DNA of 5,415 bases from Thermoplasmata archaeon (lineage in GTDB: Archaea; Thermoplasmatota; Thermoplasmata; UBA184). Shown here in pieces: positions 4,610 through 5,415 of the stretch (position 1 is its first letter; each line of letters begins with the position of its first letter). The position numbers and the translations under genes are program-made. The stretch is from the NCBI GenBank assembly GCA_030064695.1, contig JASHYV010000056.1, positions 1-5,415 on the forward strand, read 5' to 3'. The notes under the pieces were generated by a model. It did not search any database, had not been told where the DNA came from, and saw only the letters and a list, made by a program, of their open reading frames with translations.

Positions 4610-5415
4610 TTACCGGGAGCGCAGCACCGCCGGGTCGCTCGCCTCGGCGTCGCGTCGGATCTCGCGGATCCGGTCCCGGATGCGGGCCGCCTCCTCGAAG
4701 TCGAGGCGCTCCGCGGCGAGCCGCATCTCCTCCTCGAGGTTCGCGAGCAGGAGGGGCAGCCGCCCCTTCCACCGCTTGCCGAGTCCGGAAACGGAGAGGT
4801 CGCCGGAGGGCGCCTCCGCCTCGGGTGCGAGCAGCGAGCGGACCTCCTTCTGCACCGTCTCGGGCACGATGCCATGCTCCGCGTTGTAGGCGACCTGCGC
4901 CGCCCGCCGTCGGGTCATCTCGTCGATCGCGCGCCGCATCGAGCCGGTCGTCCGGTCCGCGTAGAGTACGACCCGGCCCCGCTCGTTGCGGCTCGCCCGC
5001 CCCGAGGTCTGGATGATCGAGGTCTCGCTGCGGAGGTAGCCTTCCTTGTCGGCGTCGAGGATCGCGACGAAGCTCACCTCGGGAAGGTCGAGCCCCTCGC
5101 GGAGCAGGTTGATCCCGACGAGCACGTCGAAGCGGCCGAGGCGCAGGTCCCGGAGCACCTCGACGCGCTTCAGCGTCTCGACGTCCGAGTGGAGGTACCG
5201 GACCCGGAAGTTGAGGTTCGCGAGGTAGCTCGACAGCTGCTCCGCGGTCGCCTTGGTGAGCGTCGTGACCAGCGCGCGGTCGCCCCGCTCGGCGCAGGCC
5301 CTCAGTTCCTGCACGAGGTCCGCGATGTGGCCCTCCAGGGGCCGGATCTCGATCGGCGGGTCGACCAGGCCGGTCGGCCGGATGATCTGTTCGACGACCC
5401 CCTTCGACGCCTTCC
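4610..5415 (-). CDS. uvrB: UvrABC system protein B (excision nuclease subunit), C-terminal part
   Basis: UvrB is the damage-verifying helicase-like subunit of nucleotide excision repair; UvrA loads it and it recruits UvrC. The gene enters from the right edge with its 5' end missing. About 267 C-terminal residues of a protein usually near 660 are visible. The first visible residues include VVEQIIRPTGLVDPP, typical of UvrB. The second helicase domain follows with YLHSDVETLKRVEVLRDLRL, DVLVGINLLREGLDLPEV and LDADKEGYLRSE. Motif VI reads QTSGRASRN (4985-5011) where most UvrB proteins have QTIGRAARN. Next come the conserved AYNAEHGI segment and a C-terminal UVR coiled hairpin (LEEEMRLAAERLDFEEAARI), the UvrC contact. 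The gene ends at TAA 4612-4610. An in-frame GTG at 5314 is internal and not the start. Confidence 0.97.
   Translation of the reverse strand, partial: KASKGVVEQIIRPTGLVDPPIEIRPLEGHIADLVQELRACAERGDRALVTTLTKATAEQLSSYLANLNFRVRYLHSDVETLKRVEVLRDLRLGRFDVLVGINLLREGLDLPEVSFVAILDADKEGYLRSETSIIQTSGRASRNERGRVVLYADRTTGSMRRAIDEMTRRRAAQVAYNAEHGIVPETVQKEVRSLLAPEAEAPSGDLSVSGLGKRWKGRLPLLLANLEEEMRLAAERLDFEEAARIRDRIREIRRDAEASDPAVLRSR

Noticed and set aside
4594..4612. Terminator for uvrB just after its stop
   Set aside because: On the minus strand only a 4-nt T run follows the stop, then a C run, which is too weak to call. The palindrome there is better explained by the regulator promoter.
3609..4772. Long minus-strand frame covering the regulator gene and its upstream gap
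   Set aside because: It is in a different frame from the regulator, has low-complexity Arg/Gly/Pro composition and crosses the end of uvrB. The regulator frame has a clear winged helix.

Overview
The window is a GC-rich chromosomal segment that I read as archaeal, most likely a non-halophilic euryarchaeote such as a Thermoplasmatota lineage (the rank is inference). Four things point this way. A tRNA-Trp carries an intron at position 37/38 with bulge-helix-bulge style splice sites and has no encoded CCA. TATA-like boxes lie about 26 nt upstream of ATG codons that have no Shine-Dalgarno, as in leaderless archaeal transcripts. The vitamin-uptake ATPase has the C-terminal extension known from archaeal BtuD. 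The regulator belongs to an archaeal predicted-regulator family. The presence of bacterial-type UvrB fits the mesophilic archaea that carry UvrABC. The binding protein is not strongly acidic, which argues against a haloarchaeon.

Layout. Bases 1-28 hold nothing I can name. A minus-strand tRNA-Trp(CCA) occupies 29-192 with a 91-nt intron at 64-154. The 109-nt gap at 193-301 holds divergent promoters for the tRNA (minus) and a transporter operon (plus). The operon at 302-3766 encodes a membrane-anchored substrate-binding protein, a FecCD/BtuC-type permease and a BtuD/FhuC-type ATPase with a C-terminal Rossmann-like domain. Both gene junctions are 4-nt GTGA overlaps. At the first junction the reading frame as given is broken: the permease's first membrane helix is in a frame with no usable start codon. 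On the minus strand, converging on the operon and overlapping its last 45 nt, is a winged-helix regulator (3722-4552). Upstream of it on the same strand is the 3' part of uvrB (4610 to beyond 5415). The 57-nt gap between them holds a TATA-like box and a near-perfect palindrome.

How the parts work together. The binding protein captures a ligand outside the cell, most likely cobalamin or another corrinoid. The permease dimer moves it across the membrane and the ATPase drives transport. The regulator may control itself and perhaps its neighbours, but nothing in the sequence links it firmly to the transporter. UvrB (nucleotide excision repair) and the tRNA are housekeeping neighbours. No mobile elements, CRISPR arrays or riboswitches were seen. 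The points most worth checking are the unusual tRNA-Trp intron, the broken permease start, the palindrome in front of the regulator and the convergent coding overlap.
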